A stretch of 64,000 nucleotides of DNA from positions 124,001-188,000 of the forward strand of contig NZ_PDNW01000005.1 of NCBI RefSeq assembly GCF_002849655.1, read 5' to 3'. Numbering within the stretch: the first letter of the stretch is position 1; the number at the start of each line of letters is the position of its first letter. Below the pieces are notes generated by a model. That model was not told the DNA's origin. It ran no database searches and worked only from the letters and a program-made list of their open reading frames with translations. The DNA is from Pollutimonas subterranea. GTDB taxonomy: Bacteria; Pseudomonadota; Gammaproteobacteria; Burkholderiales; Burkholderiaceae_B. The position numbers and the translations under genes are program-made. Of the stretch, positions 45,330 to 56,490 are shown one piece after another.

Positions 45330-46481
45330 TTAATGATTCGGATTGGCGTTCGGTGGCTGAACAGCTTGCAGCAAGGCGTTCCAGCGATCAATATGCCTAG
45401 CCCGCAAACGCAAATCAGGCGCAACACTTTGTGTATCCGTGAACTGGAAACGCTGCGCGTCTGACAGGTTTTCCATGCCAGGCAGGCATACCATGCCCAT
45501 GCCGGCGCCCAACAATACGGGCGCGGTATAGATCAGCAGTTCATCGACACATTGCGCCTGCAACAAGGCGCCGCTGAGCCGCGAACCTGCCTCCACATGA
45601 ACTTCATTAACATCATGCTGGCCGAGCCAGTGCATGACCGCATGCAAATTGACACGAGCGCCGTCGGCAGGCATTTCGATGACTTGCACATTGCGCTCGG
45701 CCAGCCTTGCGGCCTTTGCGGGATCGTTATGGCTGGTAAACACCCATGTGCGCGTGCCATCGAAAATGCGGGCGTTCTCGTCGACCTCGAAGCGGGTGTC
45801 GATAATCGCTTTGATGGGCGCACGGGCCGTGTCCACATGGCGCACATTCATTTGCGGATCGTCGGCCTTGACTGTACCGGATCCCGTGAGCACCACACAA
45901 CTGCGGGCGCGCCAGTGATGTCCATCCGCGCGCGCCGCGGGTCCGGTAATCCATTGCGACTGGCCATTCTCCAGGGCTATCCGCCCGTCCAGCGATGCAG
46001 CCAGCTTTAACCACACCCAGGGCGTCTTGCGGGTCATCCGGGCTACAAATCCCGGATTCAGCGCCAGCGCTTCCGCGGCACAGACCATGGTCGTCACCGG
46101 TATGCCGGCGGCATGCAGCTTGGCAATGCCCTGCCCGCTCACCAAAGGATTGGGATCGTGCATCGCAACCACGACACGCGCCGGCCGCGCGGCAACCAGG
46201 GCATCCACACAAGGCGGTGTGCGCCCGAAATGGCTGCAGGGCTCCAGTGTTACGTAGATCGTTGAGCCGGCTACTTCCAAGCCGCGCTCGGCCGCCTGGC
46301 GCAAGGCCATGACCTCGGCATGCGGTCCACCCGCCATCTGGGTGGCGCCGCTCGCCAGCAGTTGACCGTCGCGCACGATAAGGCAGGCGACACGGGGATT
46401 GGGTGAAGTGATGTACATGACGCTTTCGGCCAGCGTCAGGGCCTGGCGCATCCAGCGTTCGTCATCAATGGAGGTGTTCAC
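45330..46481 (-). CDS. ribD: Bifunctional riboflavin biosynthesis deaminase/reductase
   Basis: Deaminates the pyrimidine intermediate and reduces its ribosyl side chain, early riboflavin steps. The 383-residue protein has an N-terminal cytidine-deaminase-like domain with zinc motifs GPHAEVMAL and [12 protein letters not shown], and a C-terminal RibD reductase domain ([15 protein letters not shown]). The start codon is GTG at 46481, overlapping the nrdR stop (GTGA), so translation is coupled. Confidence 0.96.
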   Translation of the reverse strand: MNTSIDDERWMRQALTLAESVMYITSPNPRVACLIVRDGQLLASGATQMAGGPHAEVMALRQAAERGLEVAGSTIYVTLEPCSHFGRTPPCVDALVAARPARVVVAMHDPNPLVSGQGIAKLHAAGIPVTTMVCAAEALALNPGFVARMTRKTPWVWLKLAASLDGRIALENGQSQWITGPAARADGHHWRARSCVVLTGSGTVKADDPQMNVRHVDTARAPIKAIIDTRFEVDENARIFDGTRTWVFTSHNDPAKAARLAERNVQVIEMPADGARVNLHAVMHWLGQHDVNEVHVEAGSRLSGALLQAQCVDELLIYTAPVLLGAGMGMVCLPGMENLSDAQRFQFTDTQSVAPDLRLRARHIDRWNALLQAVQPPNANPNH

Positions 46482-46939
46482 GGCTTCAGGGGAACCTGGA
46501 TTTCGTCGATGGCTTTAACGAATTCGCCGATGTCTTCAAAGCTTTTGTACACCGACGCAAAGCGCACGTAGGCCACCTGGTCCAGTTTCCTGAGTTCGCT
46601 CATGACAAGCTCACCCAGGTAGCCTGTACCCACTTCGCGCAGGCCGCTGGCCAACAAAAGTTCCTGCACACGGGCAACGGCCGCGTCGACTTCTTCGGTG
46701 CTTACCGGCCTCTTGCGCAAGGCCAGGTTCAGGCTGCCGCGCAATTTGTTGACATCGAATTCGACGCGCGTGCCATTGCGTTTGACGACGGCCGGCATGA
46801 CGAGTTCTACCCGCTCGTAGGTCGTGAAGCGGCGATCGCAAGCCGTGCATCGGCGACGGCGACGTATCGTGTCGCCCTCTTCCGAGACTCGGGAGTCTAT
46901 GACCTGCGTATCGAAGCTGCTACAGAACGGGCATTTCAT
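46478..46939 (-). CDS. nrdR: Transcriptional repressor NrdR
   Basis: ATP/dATP-sensing repressor of ribonucleotide reductase genes. The protein has 153 residues: an N-terminal zinc ribbon (CPFC ... CTAC) with basic RRRRRC and TTYERVE, then an ATP-cone domain ([16 protein letters not shown]). The order glyA, nrdR, ribD, ribE on one strand is a familiar proteobacterial arrangement. It overlaps ribD by 4 bases. Confidence 0.97.
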   Translation of the reverse strand: MKCPFCSSFDTQVIDSRVSEEGDTIRRRRRCTACDRRFTTYERVELVMPAVVKRNGTRVEFDVNKLRGSLNLALRKRPVSTEEVDAAVARVQELLLASGLREVGTGYLGELVMSELRKLDQVAYVRFASVYKSFEDIGEFVKAIDEIQVPLKP

Positions 46940-46978
46940 GGTTGGCAGGCCACGGGCGAAACCGTGGCTGTCCCTGTT

Positions 46979-48223
46979 TTAACGGTAAACCGGCAGACGC
47001 GCCGTGAGTTCGTTGACACGTTCGCGCACGTTGGCAATGGAGGCTTCGTCGCGCGGGTTATCGAGCACATCGGCAATCAGGTGGCCGGTGAGCTCGGCCT
47101 CGGCCTCTTTGAAGCCGCGCGTCGTCATGGCCGGGGTACCCAGGCGAATGCCGCTGGTGACGAAAGGTTTTTCGGGATCGTTTGGAATGGCATTTTTGTT
47201 GACCGTGATATGCGCCTGGCCGAGCACCGCTTCCGCTTCTTTGCCCGTGATGCCCTTGGCGCGAAGATCGACCAGCATGAGGTGGCTTTCAGTGCGACCC
47301 GAGACAATGCGCAGTCCGCGTTCGACCAATGTGCGTGCAAGCACATCGGCGTTCTTGACGACTTGCGCGGCATAGGTCTTGAATTCGGGTTCGAGCGCTT
47401 CTTTGAACGCAACAGCCTTGCCTGCGATGACATGCATCAGCGGTCCGCCCTGGATGCCAGGGAATATGGCTGAATTGACGATTTTCTCGTATTCGGCCTT
47501 CATCATGATGACGCCGCCACGCGGGCCGCGCAATGATTTGTGCGTCGTCGAGGTGACGAAATCGGCGTGCGGCACGGGATTGGGATAGGCGCCACCGGCG
47601 ACCAGTCCGGCGTAATGGGCGATATCGACCATGAACAAGGCGCCGTTATCGTGCGCGATGCGCGCCATGCGTTCGAAATCGATGCGCAAGGAATAAGCGG
47701 AAGCCCCGCCCACGATAAGCTTGGGCTTGTGTTCTTTGGCAAGTTGCTCGAGTTGGTCATAGTCGAGTTCTTCGTTCGCGTCCAGGCCGTAGGAGACGAA
47801 GTTGTACAGCTTACCCGATGCGTTGACCGGCGAACCGTGCGTAAGATGGCCGCCTTCGGCCAGGCTCATGCCCAGGACGGTATCGCCCGGCTTGAGCACT
47901 GCCATATATACGCCCTGATTGGCTTGCGAGCCGGAATTGGGCTGCACATTGGCCGCTTCCGCGCCGAAGATTTCCTTCAGACGGTCAATGGCCAGTTGCT
48001 CGACGATATCGACGTATTCGCAGCCGCCATAGTAGCGCTTCCCGGGATAGCCTTCCGCGTACTTGTTGGTCAGTTGCGTACCCTGAGCCTGCATCACCGC
48101 GGGACTGGTGTAGTTTTCAGATGCAATCAATTCGATATGCTGTTCCTGTCGAATATTTTCTTTCTGAACGGCAGCCCATACTTCGGCATCGACTTGATCA
48201 AGGGTACGTGAACGATCGAACAT
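46979..48223 (-). CDS. glyA: Serine hydroxymethyltransferase
   Basis: PLP enzyme interconverting serine and glycine with tetrahydrofolate, the main one-carbon source. The protein has 414 residues. The start [25 protein letters not shown] is typical, and the PLP lysine lies in [25 protein letters not shown] and [13 protein letters not shown] are the other hallmark segments. It lies 39 bases upstream of nrdR on the same strand. Confidence 0.98.
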   Translation of the reverse strand: MFDRSRTLDQVDAEVWAAVQKENIRQEQHIELIASENYTSPAVMQAQGTQLTNKYAEGYPGKRYYGGCEYVDIVEQLAIDRLKEIFGAEAANVQPNSGSQANQGVYMAVLKPGDTVLGMSLAEGGHLTHGSPVNASGKLYNFVSYGLDANEELDYDQLEQLAKEHKPKLIVGGASAYSLRIDFERMARIAHDNGALFMVDIAHYAGLVAGGAYPNPVPHADFVTSTTHKSLRGPRGGVIMMKAEYEKIVNSAIFPGIQGGPLMHVIAGKAVAFKEALEPEFKTYAAQVVKNADVLARTLVERGLRIVSGRTESHLMLVDLRAKGITGKEAEAVLGQAHITVNKNAIPNDPEKPFVTSGIRLGTPAMTTRGFKEAEAELTGHLIADVLDNPRDEASIANVRERVNELTARLPVYR

Positions 48224-48347
48224 TAGCTATCCTGTGTGTGGTTTTGGCAGATGGAACAAACCCATCTATTCTAGCGCGAATACGCAAGCGCTCGCGGTAA
48301 TAAAGGACGCGCAGGACGCGCCCGCACGTCCTGTGAGCCTATGCCGC

Positions 48348-48983
48348 CTATGCCTTCTGAAGAAGACGCGGGTTCAGGGTATAGGAACCGGTAATGGATG
48401 CCTGGGCCAGCACATGCCCCTGGATCGCATTGATGACGTCGTTTGCGGTGAATTTCCCTTCAAAGGGAAGCTCACTGATGTCAAGCGCATACACGGTGAA
48501 TATATAGCGATGCGGAATGGCGTCGTTCCATGGTGGGCACGGACCGTCGTAACCGAAATAGTCACCGTTCATGTCGCGATCGGCGGCAAACCAGCTGGTG
48601 TAGTCGTTGAGACCCTGGCGCGTACCGTCGAGCGCCAGCGGGCCGGCCTTGCCGCGCGGTGTGATCCCGTCGGAGTACGCCCCTTCGGGAATTGCCGCTG
48701 TGTTGGGAGGAATATCGATAAGCGCCCAATGATGAAAGTCGGTACGTGGCAGGTCGGCAGGAACTTCGCGATCTTCCTGGTTGACGTCGTCCGCCTTGCT
48801 GGGCGCATCGGGATCGACGCATATCACCACGAACGATTGCGTAGCACCCGGAACGTCGGACCAGGCCAAATGAGGGTTGGCATTGCCCGCCAACATGACA
48901 TGGTTCTGCCCGTCGGGTTTGGCGAACGCGTTACGCTCCGGGATGGTGCCTTGGTCGTTGAACGATTCACTGGTAAGTTTCAT
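48348..48983 (-). CDS. YbhB/YbcL-family phosphatidylethanolamine-binding-like protein
   Basis: This 211-residue protein has PEBP-fold hallmark segments: SFVVICVDPDAP, FHHWALIDIPP, YFGYDGPCPPWNDAIPHRYIFTVYAL. There is no signal peptide. The family is widespread in bacteria but without a settled function; ligand binding or kinase/protease modulation is suggested. ATG 48983 follows GGAG. It lies between tyrS and glyA, all on the minus strand. Confidence 0.88.
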   Translation of the reverse strand: MKLTSESFNDQGTIPERNAFAKPDGQNHVMLAGNANPHLAWSDVPGATQSFVVICVDPDAPSKADDVNQEDREVPADLPRTDFHHWALIDIPPNTAAIPEGAYSDGITPRGKAGPLALDGTRQGLNDYTSWFAADRDMNGDYFGYDGPCPPWNDAIPHRYIFTVYALDISELPFEGKFTANDVINAIQGHVLAQASITGSYTLNPRLLQKA

Positions 48984-49010
48984 CAAATGAACTCCTGCCG
49001 GTTGGGGCGA

Positions 49011-50240
49011 TCAGCCCGTTAATGTGACTCGGGCAAATTTACGTTTGCCCACCTGTATGACATAGATGCCCGCCGCGAGTTGCAACGCCTTGTCCTCGAT
49101 GCGGTCTCCATTGACGCGCACCCCGCCTTGCTCGACGTTGCGCTGGGCCTCCGCGCCCGACACCACCAGGCCGGCCTCGCGCAATACTTTCAATATGCCC
49201 AGCGATGCCCCGGCAATCTGGACCTCCGGCATATCGTCCGGAATTGCGCCGTCACGAAACCGCGCCTCGAACGAAGCCAGCGCATCATGCGCCGCCTGTT
49301 GCGTGTGAAAGCGGGCCACTATTTCCTGGGCAAGCGCAACCTTGGCGTCACGTGGATTCATCCCGTCTTTTACCTGCTTCTGCAAGCCTGCGATATCGTC
49401 CATAGTACGGAAAGACAATAGTTCAAAATACTTCCACATCAGGGTGTCGGAAATGGACATGAGCTTGCCGAACATGGAGTCGGGTGCCTCGGTGATGCCT
49501 ATGTAGTTTCCCTTGGACTTCGACATCTTGTCGACGCCGTCGGTACCCTCGAGCAGTGGCATGGTCAATATGCACTGCGGCTCCTGGCCGTATTCTTTCT
49601 GGAGCTCGCGTCCTACAAGCAGGTTGAATTTCTGGTCGGTACCGCCGAGCTCGAGGTCGGCCTTGAGTGCAACCGAATCGTAGCCTTGCATGAGCGGGTA
49701 CAGAAACTCGTGTACAGAAATGGGAATGCCGCCCTTGAAGCGGCGGGTAAAGTCTTCGCGCTCCATCATGCGGGCAACGGTATAACGCGACGCCAGCTGT
49801 ATCATGCCGCGCGCGCCCAGGGGATCGCACCATTCGGAGTTATACCGGATCTCGGTTTTCGAGGGGTCGAGCACCATGCTGGCCTGGGCATAGTAGGTCT
49901 TGGCATTCTCGTGGATTTGCTCGGCCGTCAGCGGTGGACGCGTTGCGTTGCGTCCGCTGGGATCGCCGATCATGGAGGTGAAGTCGCCGATGAGGAAAAT
50001 AACCGAATGCCCAAGATCCTGCAATTGGCGCATTTTATTCAACACCACCGTGTGCCCCAAATGAATGTCCGGAGCGGTTGGGTCCAGTCCCAGCTTGATG
50101 CGCAAGGGAGTACCCGTAGCGTGGCTGCGCGCCAGCTTCCTGACGAATTCGGACTCGACCAACAACTCGCTGCAGCCTCGTTTCGTGATGAGGAGGTCGG
50201 CTTCGACTTGTGGGGTGATTGAAGGCTCGGAGGACGGCAT
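49011..50240 (-). CDS. tyrS: Tyrosyl-tRNA synthetase
   Basis: Charges tRNA-Tyr. The protein has 409 residues with a class I catalytic domain (HIGH-type motif HLGH in [15 protein letters not shown] in [13 protein letters not shown]) and a C-terminal S4 RNA-binding domain ([12 protein letters not shown]). The long inserted form with [17 protein letters not shown] resembles the TyrZ/TyrRS type 2 group of many proteobacteria. It is divergent from the M23 peptidase gene. Confidence 0.96.
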   Translation of the reverse strand: MPSSEPSITPQVEADLLITKRGCSELLVESEFVRKLARSHATGTPLRIKLGLDPTAPDIHLGHTVVLNKMRQLQDLGHSVIFLIGDFTSMIGDPSGRNATRPPLTAEQIHENAKTYYAQASMVLDPSKTEIRYNSEWCDPLGARGMIQLASRYTVARMMEREDFTRRFKGGIPISVHEFLYPLMQGYDSVALKADLELGGTDQKFNLLVGRELQKEYGQEPQCILTMPLLEGTDGVDKMSKSKGNYIGITEAPDSMFGKLMSISDTLMWKYFELLSFRTMDDIAGLQKQVKDGMNPRDAKVALAQEIVARFHTQQAAHDALASFEARFRDGAIPDDMPEVQIAGASLGILKVLREAGLVVSGAEAQRNVEQGGVRVNGDRIEDKALQLAAGIYVIQVGKRKFARVTLTG

Positions 50241-50486
50241 ATAAAACGCTTTATAAGAGGAAATACAAAAAAATGCTCGAAAAATTCACGCTAATACGCT
50301 AGCATAACGTGCGGGCGGGGACTGCGCATGACAGCGGGTCCACACAGAAACGATGCACAGCATCATCTTATCAGAGCGCCCAATCCCGAAATATCGGGCG
50401 TCCGTTTTCCGGCAGCGGCGTTGGCACCAGCCACTTCCCACCGGATGCATCTTCAAATTCAGCAGCGCATTTCTAGGTTTGGTTAT
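50241..50486. other. 246-bp divergent region between tyrS and the M23 peptidase gene
   Basis: It holds the promoters of both genes. An imperfect palindrome ATAAAACGCTTTAT (50241-50254) sits directly next to the tyrS start. No T-box-like leader is evident. The in-frame extension of the peptidase frame through this region has no convincing start. Confidence 0.4.
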
Positions 50487-51860
50487 ATGTTCAATAAAGG
50501 GACACCTGGCACTCCCTCGTATCGTGACACCCTTCGTGCCCATCGCAAGCCTCACCATTTCATTCGTAACGGACTCGTCTTTGTAGCGCTTGGCCTGTTT
50601 GCCGGCGCGGCTGCGCTGGCCGTGGTGCAGCCGACCGAAACCCCCGTGGTGTACCAGGCGCATCAAAGCCTGGCCCTTCCAGCACCTTTTCCGCAAGCGC
50701 CTGTCGATACCCGGGCTCGATACCTCAGCGAAACCCAGATTCGCCGGGGTGACACGCTGGCAGCGCTATTGCAACGCCTGCGCATCCAGGAAAAAGGCCT
50801 GCAGCAGTTCCTGGTCCAAGATAAATCGGCCCGCTCCATCTACAAGTTGTATCCCGGGCGTACCGTCCAGGCCGCCGTCGACACAGAAGGGAACCTGATC
50901 TGGCTGCGCTACAACCATACGCCGGGATCCAGGGAAAAAAGCGGTATTGTGTCCAAGTGGCTCGAGGTCTCCGCCAATGGCGAGGGCAAGTTCGAAGCAA
51001 CCGAACACAGCCGCCCGGCGGATGCACAGATTCGTATCGCGGAAAGCGAGATCCAAAGCTCGCTGTTCGGGGCCACTGACGAAGCCGACATACCCGACGC
51101 CATCACGATGCAAATGACCGAGATCCTCGGCAGCAAAATCGACTTCCTGCAAGACTTGCGACGCGGCGATCGCTTTCGCATCATCTACGAATCTTATTCA
51201 CACGAAGGCCTCGAAATCGGCGTCGGGAAGATCCTGGCGCTTGAATTCATCAATAAAGGCAAAGCCTACGAAGCGGTATGGTATGCACCCGACCAGTCTT
51301 CGGGCAGCTACTACGATTTCGAGGGAAGCAGCCTGAAAGGCGCTTTCTTGCGCACAGCACTGAAATTCTCGCGCATCAGCTCTACCTTCGGCATGCGCAA
51401 GCACCCGGTTCATGGCGGCTGGCGCGGCCACAAGGGCGTCGACTATGCCGCTACTACGGGCACGCCGATACACGCCACCGCCGATGGCGTGGTCGACTTC
51501 ATCGGCAAGCAGAACGGTTACGGCAATACCATTATCCTGAAGCATCACGACCAATTCACCACCCTGTACGCCCACCAGTCGCGCTTCGCCAAAGGCCTTA
51601 AGAAAGGCGACAAGGTAGGCCAGGGCGAACTGATCGGCTACGTGGGCTCGACAGGCTGGGCGACGGGGCCGCACCTGCATTACGAATTCCGCATCAACAA
51701 CAAGCAAATAGATCCGCTCTCGGTCGATTTACCCGTTGCACGCAAGCTTGACCGCGACCAGCTCAAGACCTTTGAGCGCACGGTGGCCCAGTACCGCGAG
51801 CACATCCACTTTCTTGCCGGCCTGCAGGGCAGCGACGATACCAAGGTCGCCGCCCGTTGA
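50487..51860 (+). CDS. M23-family murein endopeptidase (MepM-like)
   Basis: Likely a zinc D,D-endopeptidase that cuts peptidoglycan cross-links during wall growth. The protein has 457 residues: an N-terminal membrane anchor (FIRNGLVFVALGLFAGAAALAVV), a LysM/OapA-like domain (RRGDTLAALLQRLRI ... LYPGRTVQAAV), a second beta domain, and a C-terminal LytM domain with zinc ligands in HGGWRGHKGVDYA and GPHLHYEF. ATG 50487 places the anchor close to the N-terminus; the longer frame adds 53 unlikely residues. It is followed 32 bases later by anmK. Confidence 0.93.
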   Translation: MFNKGTPGTPSYRDTLRAHRKPHHFIRNGLVFVALGLFAGAAALAVVQPTETPVVYQAHQSLALPAPFPQAPVDTRARYLSETQIRRGDTLAALLQRLRIQEKGLQQFLVQDKSARSIYKLYPGRTVQAAVDTEGNLIWLRYNHTPGSREKSGIVSKWLEVSANGEGKFEATEHSRPADAQIRIAESEIQSSLFGATDEADIPDAITMQMTEILGSKIDFLQDLRRGDRFRIIYESYSHEGLEIGVGKILALEFINKGKAYEAVWYAPDQSSGSYYDFEGSSLKGAFLRTALKFSRISSTFGMRKHPVHGGWRGHKGVDYAATTGTPIHATADGVVDFIGKQNGYGNTIILKHHDQFTTLYAHQSRFAKGLKKGDKVGQGELIGYVGSTGWATGPHLHYEFRINNKQIDPLSVDLPVARKLDRDQLKTFERTVAQYREHIHFLAGLQGSDDTKVAAR

Positions 51861-51892
51861 CACGGCCAGCGCTTGCCTAAGCTGGTTTAGTC

Positions 51893-52999
51893 ATGTCATC
51901 GACCTTGTTCGTCGGCCTGATGTCCGGCACCAGCACTGACGGCGTAGACGCTGTGCTGGCCGACTTCGCGCACCCACAGCGGCCCGCCATATTGGCGGCC
52001 GCATCGCTACCCATGCCTGACGCACTACGTGCGGAATTCCTGTCCTTGAACATTGCGGGCCACGATGAATTGGCCCGCGCCGCGCTGGCAGCCAACGCGT
52101 TGGCTGAACTCTATAGCAGCGCCACGCAAGATGTGCTTGCGCAGGCGGCGGTCACGCCGGACCGCATTTGCGCGATTGGCGCGCACGGACAAACCGTAAG
52201 GCACGATCCCGCCGCGGGATATACGGTACAGATCAACGCCCCAGCGTTACTTGCCGAGCGCACGGGCATCGACGTCATCGCGGACTTCCGTTCCCGCGAC
52301 GTGGCAGCCGGCGGCCAAGGGGCGCCATTGGTGCCCGCCTTTCACCATGCCATGTTTGCCGGCCCGAAGCCGCGTGCTGTCCTGAACCTGGGTGGAATCG
52401 CGAACGTGACCTTGCTGGGTGACTCAGACCAAGTGCGCGGTTTCGACACAGGACCCGCCAATGTTTTGCTCGACATGTGGATACACGCCAGCACAGGTCA
52501 GGCTTTCGATGCCGGCGGTGCGTGGGCCGGCAGCGGCCAAGCCAATAGCCCCCTGCTTCAGTTCCTGCTGGACAGCGAGCCGTGGTTCGAACTGCCGCCC
52601 CCCAAATCCACCGGACGGGATTTGTTCAATTGGGAATGGTTGACGCAGCGGCTTGCGGCCCATGGCGACACCACCCTGCCCGCCTGTGACATCCAGGCAA
52701 CCCTCCAGCAGCTTACTGCCGTAACGATCGCCCGGGCTATTGCGCGCCATGCGCCAGAAACACGCGATGTACTGGTGTGCGGTGGCGGCGCTTTTAACGA
52801 TGGACTGATGCGCGATCTGCGGGAAGCCTTGCCGTGTCCGCTGCGCAGCACGACAGAACTTGGCGTGCCGGTCCAGCAGGTCGAGGCATTGGCGTTTGCC
52901 TGGTTGGCTCGGGCACACGTTGCAGGCTACCGTGCGGGCCTGCCCAGCGTGACGGGCGCGCGCCACGCTACGATACTGGGCTGCCGCTACCCGGCCTGA
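51893..52999 (+). CDS. anmK: Anhydro-N-acetylmuramic acid kinase
   Basis: Phosphorylates and opens 1,6-anhydro-MurNAc to MurNAc-6-phosphate in cell-wall recycling. The protein has 368 residues of the ASKHA fold: N-terminal phosphate loop GLMSGTSTDGVDAV, VLNLGGIANVTLL, GFDTGPANVLLD and VCGGGAFNDGLM. It fits functionally with the murein endopeptidase just upstream and mltD earlier in the window. Confidence 0.96.
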   Translation: MSSTLFVGLMSGTSTDGVDAVLADFAHPQRPAILAAASLPMPDALRAEFLSLNIAGHDELARAALAANALAELYSSATQDVLAQAAVTPDRICAIGAHGQTVRHDPAAGYTVQINAPALLAERTGIDVIADFRSRDVAAGGQGAPLVPAFHHAMFAGPKPRAVLNLGGIANVTLLGDSDQVRGFDTGPANVLLDMWIHASTGQAFDAGGAWAGSGQANSPLLQFLLDSEPWFELPPPKSTGRDLFNWEWLTQRLAAHGDTTLPACDIQATLQQLTAVTIARAIARHAPETRDVLVCGGGAFNDGLMRDLREALPCPLRSTTELGVPVQQVEALAFAWLARAHVAGYRAGLPSVTGARHATILGCRYPA

Positions 53000-53038
53000 T
53001 TACGCCGGGCTAGCGTACCGTGTGTGCCGTGTATTGCG

Positions 53039-53407
53039 TCAGGGCGCGAATGAAGACCCACAACCGCAGGTGGAGTTGGCATTAGGATTGCGAATGACAA
53101 ACTGCGACCCTTCGAGGTCGTCTTTGTAATCGATTTCCGCGCCAACCAGGTATTGGAAGCTCATGGGATCCACCAACAACTGCACGCCTTCCTTATCGAT
53201 GGTCGTGTCGTCGTCGTTGATGGTTTCATCGAACGTGAACCCATACTGGAAGCCGGAACAGCCGCCACCCTGCACGAATACGCGCAACTTGAGTTCGGGG
53301 TTGCCTTCTTCGGTCAGGAGGTCTTTGACTTTGGCTGCCGCCGCATCGGTGAAGAGGATAGGCGTTGGCGGGGCTTGCAGGTCTACAGATTGGGTAAGGG
53401 TATTCAT
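53039..53407 (-). CDS. erpA: Iron-sulfur cluster insertion protein ErpA
   Basis: A-type carrier that passes Fe-S clusters to apoproteins. The protein has 122 residues with three conserved cysteines: C50 in [10 protein letters not shown] and C114/C116 in the CGCGSSF terminus. ATG 53407 gives the normal family length; the open frame begins 7 codons earlier. In beta-proteobacteria erpA is often near argC, as here. Confidence 0.95.
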   Translation of the reverse strand: MNTLTQSVDLQAPPTPILFTDAAAAKVKDLLTEEGNPELKLRVFVQGGGCSGFQYGFTFDETINDDDTTIDKEGVQLLVDPMSFQYLVGAEIDYKDDLEGSQFVIRNPNANSTCGCGSSFAP

Positions 53408-53464
53408 GAGGGCACTCCGTGGCAGCATAAGGGCTGCACAATAAACAACTATAACATCGGCCGG

Positions 53465-54229
53465 CTAATTGGCCGCCGATAAATTGACCGTACGAGACAC
53501 ACGGACCGTATTGCCTTCCAGCACATTGAGCGTAATGGTTTGCGGCGTGAAACCTGGCGGGACGCTAAGGAAACCATTGCCGCGTTGAAACTGATCGAAG
53601 CTTAATTCGAAGCCGTTCACCGTCGAGGTTTCGGGGGACTGGCCGGTGCTACCCGGCAACTGCGCTGCCTGTAGCGTTATAGTAACCGGTAGTCCCTCCT
53701 GTTTTCCTTTCGCCACGAATTGCATTAGCCCCTTGAACGGTGTGTCGCCGGGCCCATTGCGCATGAGCAGGACCCTGTATTGCAAAATGGGGCCTTGCTG
53801 CTCGATATCAAGGGCCCGGATGCTAATGGAGCCCGTCGGCCCTGGCGGCAGCAGCTGATCAAAAAACGCCAGCTTGTCACGGGCCAAGCCCAATTCAGCC
53901 TGGCTGGCGAGCAAAGAAGCCTCCAGTCCGTTGCGCGTGCTTTCCTCTACGACCGACTGCCCCTGCAAGGTATCGATTTGCGAGAGCGCCCGTTCCAGCT
54001 CCGCCCGGCTTTGACTAAGCGCGAGCTCGAGTCTACTGGTTTCGGAATCGGCTTGCCGGTTGAGCTGGCTATTGAACCAGAGCCCGGCGCCGGTTGCACC
54101 AAGCACCATGCCTGCCACCAGCGCCATCGCAATAAACCACCGCAAATACAGCGCGCCGGTATTATGTTTTGCAACGGCGTCCGCTGGACTGTGGGCCGCC
54201 GCTGCCGAGCCTGCAACATTCTTCTTCAT
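53465..54229 (-). CDS. Membrane-anchored coiled-coil protein (DUF6776-type)
   Basis: This 254-residue protein has a short cytoplasmic tail, one transmembrane helix (WFIAMALVAGMVLGATGAGL), a coiled coil of about 70 residues (SRLELALSQSRAELERAL ...) and a beta-rich C-terminal domain (LQYRVLLMRNG ... GFELSFDQFQRG ... TLNVLEG). I recognise it only as the conserved gene seen between argC and erpA in beta-proteobacteria. The function is unknown; the context hints at an envelope role. Confidence 0.8.
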   Translation of the reverse strand: MKKNVAGSAAAAHSPADAVAKHNTGALYLRWFIAMALVAGMVLGATGAGLWFNSQLNRQADSETSRLELALSQSRAELERALSQIDTLQGQSVVEESTRNGLEASLLASQAELGLARDKLAFFDQLLPPGPTGSISIRALDIEQQGPILQYRVLLMRNGPGDTPFKGLMQFVAKGKQEGLPVTITLQAAQLPGSTGQSPETSTVNGFELSFDQFQRGNGFLSVPPGFTPQTITLNVLEGNTVRVSRTVNLSAAN

Positions 54230-54282
54230 GTTGAACAGACCCCACCCAAGGCATTGAGTTCCGGAACCAGTGGGGAATTTTG

Positions 54283-55347
54283 TTACGGCAAGATGGCAAC
54301 GTGTTCGAGGCCGGTGGATTCCGGCAAACCGAACATGAGATTCATATTCTGGACTGCTTGCCCTGATGCGCCCTTGACCAGATTGTCTTGTATTACCAAA
54401 ATGACCAGCTGATCGCCGCCATCGGGCCGATGAACCGCAATCCGCAAGTGATTGGAGGCACGTACCGAACGGGTTTCAGGCAGGCTGCCGGCCGGCATGA
54501 CGTCGACGAAGGGTTCGCTGGCGTAACGCTGTTCAAATAAAGCCTGGAAATCTGTGTCCAGCGCCTCGGGCAGGATGCGCGCGTACAAGGTGGAGAACAT
54601 GCCACGGATCATGGGCACCAGGTGCGGCACGAACACGAGCCCTACTGGCCCGCCCGCCAGCAACTGCAACTGCTCCGAGATCTCGGGATGATGCCGGTGC
54701 CCGGCAACGCCATAGGCTTTGAAGTTGTCACCGGCTTCGGAAAACAGTGAGCCGACCTCGGCCTTGCGGCCCGCCCCCGAAACACCGGATTTGCAGTCGG
54801 CGATAACGTGGGAGGTGTCGATAAGGTGGCGCCCTTCCTGGATAAGCGGCGCCAGGCCAAGCAAAACCGTCGTGGGGTAACACCCGGGATTCCCAATAAC
54901 CTGGGCGCCGGCGATCTTTTCGCGATTGAGTTCGACCAGGCCATATACCGACTGCTTGAGAATAGTCGGGCAGGAATGCGGCATTTTGTACCAGCGTTCG
55001 AATACCTGGGTGTCTTGCAAGCGGAAATCGGCGGCCAGGTCGATAACGCGCACATTCTGCTTGATCAGGCTTTCGGCCTGGCTCATGGCTACCCCATGCG
55101 GCGTCGCAAAAAAGACCACGTCGCATTGCTCGAGGTTTGCTTTTTCGGGCGTTTGAAAGCACAGATCGACCCGGCCACGCAGGTTGGGGAACATATCGGC
55201 CACCGGCATACCGTCTTCCTTGCGAGATGTGATTGCCGTGAGCTGTGCATTAGGATGTTGGGACAAGAGGCGTAATAGTTCGACGCCCGTATAGCCTGTA
55301 CCACCCACAATGCCTATCTTGATCCGTGCTGCGCCTGCCGAAGTCAT
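54283..55347 (-). CDS. argC: N-acetyl-gamma-glutamyl-phosphate reductase
   Basis: NADPH-dependent third step of arginine synthesis. The protein has 354 residues: nucleotide-binding [19 protein letters not shown] at the N-terminus, catalytic cysteine in [17 protein letters not shown], and the HRHHPEI segment. ATG 55347 is chosen because the long upstream extension runs through the terminator hairpin. Confidence 0.96.
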   Translation of the reverse strand: MTSAGAARIKIGIVGGTGYTGVELLRLLSQHPNAQLTAITSRKEDGMPVADMFPNLRGRVDLCFQTPEKANLEQCDVVFFATPHGVAMSQAESLIKQNVRVIDLAADFRLQDTQVFERWYKMPHSCPTILKQSVYGLVELNREKIAGAQVIGNPGCYPTTVLLGLAPLIQEGRHLIDTSHVIADCKSGVSGAGRKAEVGSLFSEAGDNFKAYGVAGHRHHPEISEQLQLLAGGPVGLVFVPHLVPMIRGMFSTLYARILPEALDTDFQALFEQRYASEPFVDVMPAGSLPETRSVRASNHLRIAVHRPDGGDQLVILVIQDNLVKGASGQAVQNMNLMFGLPESTGLEHVAILP

Positions 55348-55435
55348 AATAATTTCCCAAGAGTACAAAACATCAACCACACAATTATGCAACAAGCTTG
55401 CCCACTGCAGGGAAATACCCTGACAAACTTGCGCC

Positions 55436-55481
55436 TGCAAAATGCAAAACCCCGACCTTGGCCGGGGTTTTGCATTTTGCA
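55436..55481. terminator. Bidirectional hairpin between rpsI and argC
   Basis: A 19-bp perfect inverted repeat (TGCAAAATGCAAAACCCCG and its complement) encloses an 8-base loop. It lies 28 bases past the rpsI stop and upstream of argC on the same strand, so it probably ends the rplM-rpsI transcript. The GC-rich top and A/T base give a T-rich downstream arm on both strands. Confidence 0.75.
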
Positions 55482-55508
55482 AGGCCGAGGCCTTGCGCAC
55501 AGCAATGA

Positions 55509-55901
55509 TTAACGCTTGCTGAACTGTTTCCGACGGCGTGCTTTGTGGAAACCGACTTTCTTACGTTCGACTTCCCGGGCATCGCGAGTCACGAAACCGG
55601 CGTGCTTAAGCGGCGATTTCAATGATTCGTCGTAGTCGATAAGCGCACGGGTGATACCGTGGCGAACCGCACCGGCCTGACCGCTTTCGCCGCCGCCGTG
55701 AACGTTGACGTGGAAGTCAAACGATTCAAGGTGGTTGGTAAGCGCCAAAGGCTGACGTACGACCATGCGTCCCGTTTCGCGAGCAAAGTATTCGTCGACG
55801 GGCTTGCCGTTGACGACGATCTTGCCCGTACCTTTCTTCAAGAACACGCGAGCCACCGACGTTTTGCGGCGGCCTGTTCCATAATTCCAATTACCGATCA
55901 T
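55509..55901 (-). CDS. rpsI: 30S ribosomal protein S9
   Basis: The 130-residue protein has hallmark segments [34 protein letters not shown] and the C-terminal [11 protein letters not shown] that reaches the P-site tRNA. It lies 9 bases after rplM in the usual two-gene operon. Confidence 0.98.
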   Translation of the reverse strand: MIGNWNYGTGRRKTSVARVFLKKGTGKIVVNGKPVDEYFARETGRMVVRQPLALTNHLESFDFHVNVHGGGESGQAGAVRHGITRALIDYDESLKSPLKHAGFVTRDAREVERKKVGFHKARRRKQFSKR

Positions 55902-55910
55902 GACCTATCC

Positions 55911-56339
55911 TTAGAATTCCAGCGGTTTGGGCTGCTGAGCTGAATGAGGATGCTCGGCGCCGGCATAAACCTTGAGCTTCTTGGCCATTGCGTAACCCAG
56001 CGGCCCTTTGGGCAACATGCCTTTAACGGCTTTCTGGATTGCACGACCAGGAAAACGCTGTTGCATTTTCTCGAAGGTGGTTTCAGTAACGCCGCCGGGA
56101 TATCCCGAGTGGCGATAGTATTTTTTGTCTTGGGCCTTGTTGCCAGTGACAACAATTTCCGAAGCATTGATAATGACGATGTAATCGCCGGTGTCAACGT
56201 GGGGCGTGAATTCTGGCTTATGCTTGCCGCGCAAACGACGTGCGACTTCGCTGGCCACACGACCGAGGACTTTGCCCTTGGCGTCAATCACGTACCAGTC
56301 ACGTTGGACTTCCTGCGGCTTGGCCACAAAGGTCTTCAT
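55911..56339 (-). CDS. rplM: 50S ribosomal protein L13
   Basis: The 142-residue protein has the standard start [20 protein letters not shown] and motifs [17 protein letters not shown] and [11 protein letters not shown]. It is first gene of the rplM-rpsI operon. Confidence 0.98.
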   Translation of the reverse strand: MKTFVAKPQEVQRDWYVIDAKGKVLGRVASEVARRLRGKHKPEFTPHVDTGDYIVIINASEIVVTGNKAQDKKYYRHSGYPGGVTETTFEKMQQRFPGRAIQKAVKGMLPKGPLGYAMAKKLKVYAGAEHPHSAQQPKPLEF

Positions 56340-56490
56340 GATGGTTCCTAATATTCAAAAATAGCCTGCCGAACAATTCGCCAGACTGAATTTCCTGACG
56401 ACTTCAATGCCTAAGCGTTGTACTTCGCCCGTGCAAATCATTCAGAAAAGCCCATAATCTTAACATACTTGGGACGTTTTCAACATAGTC

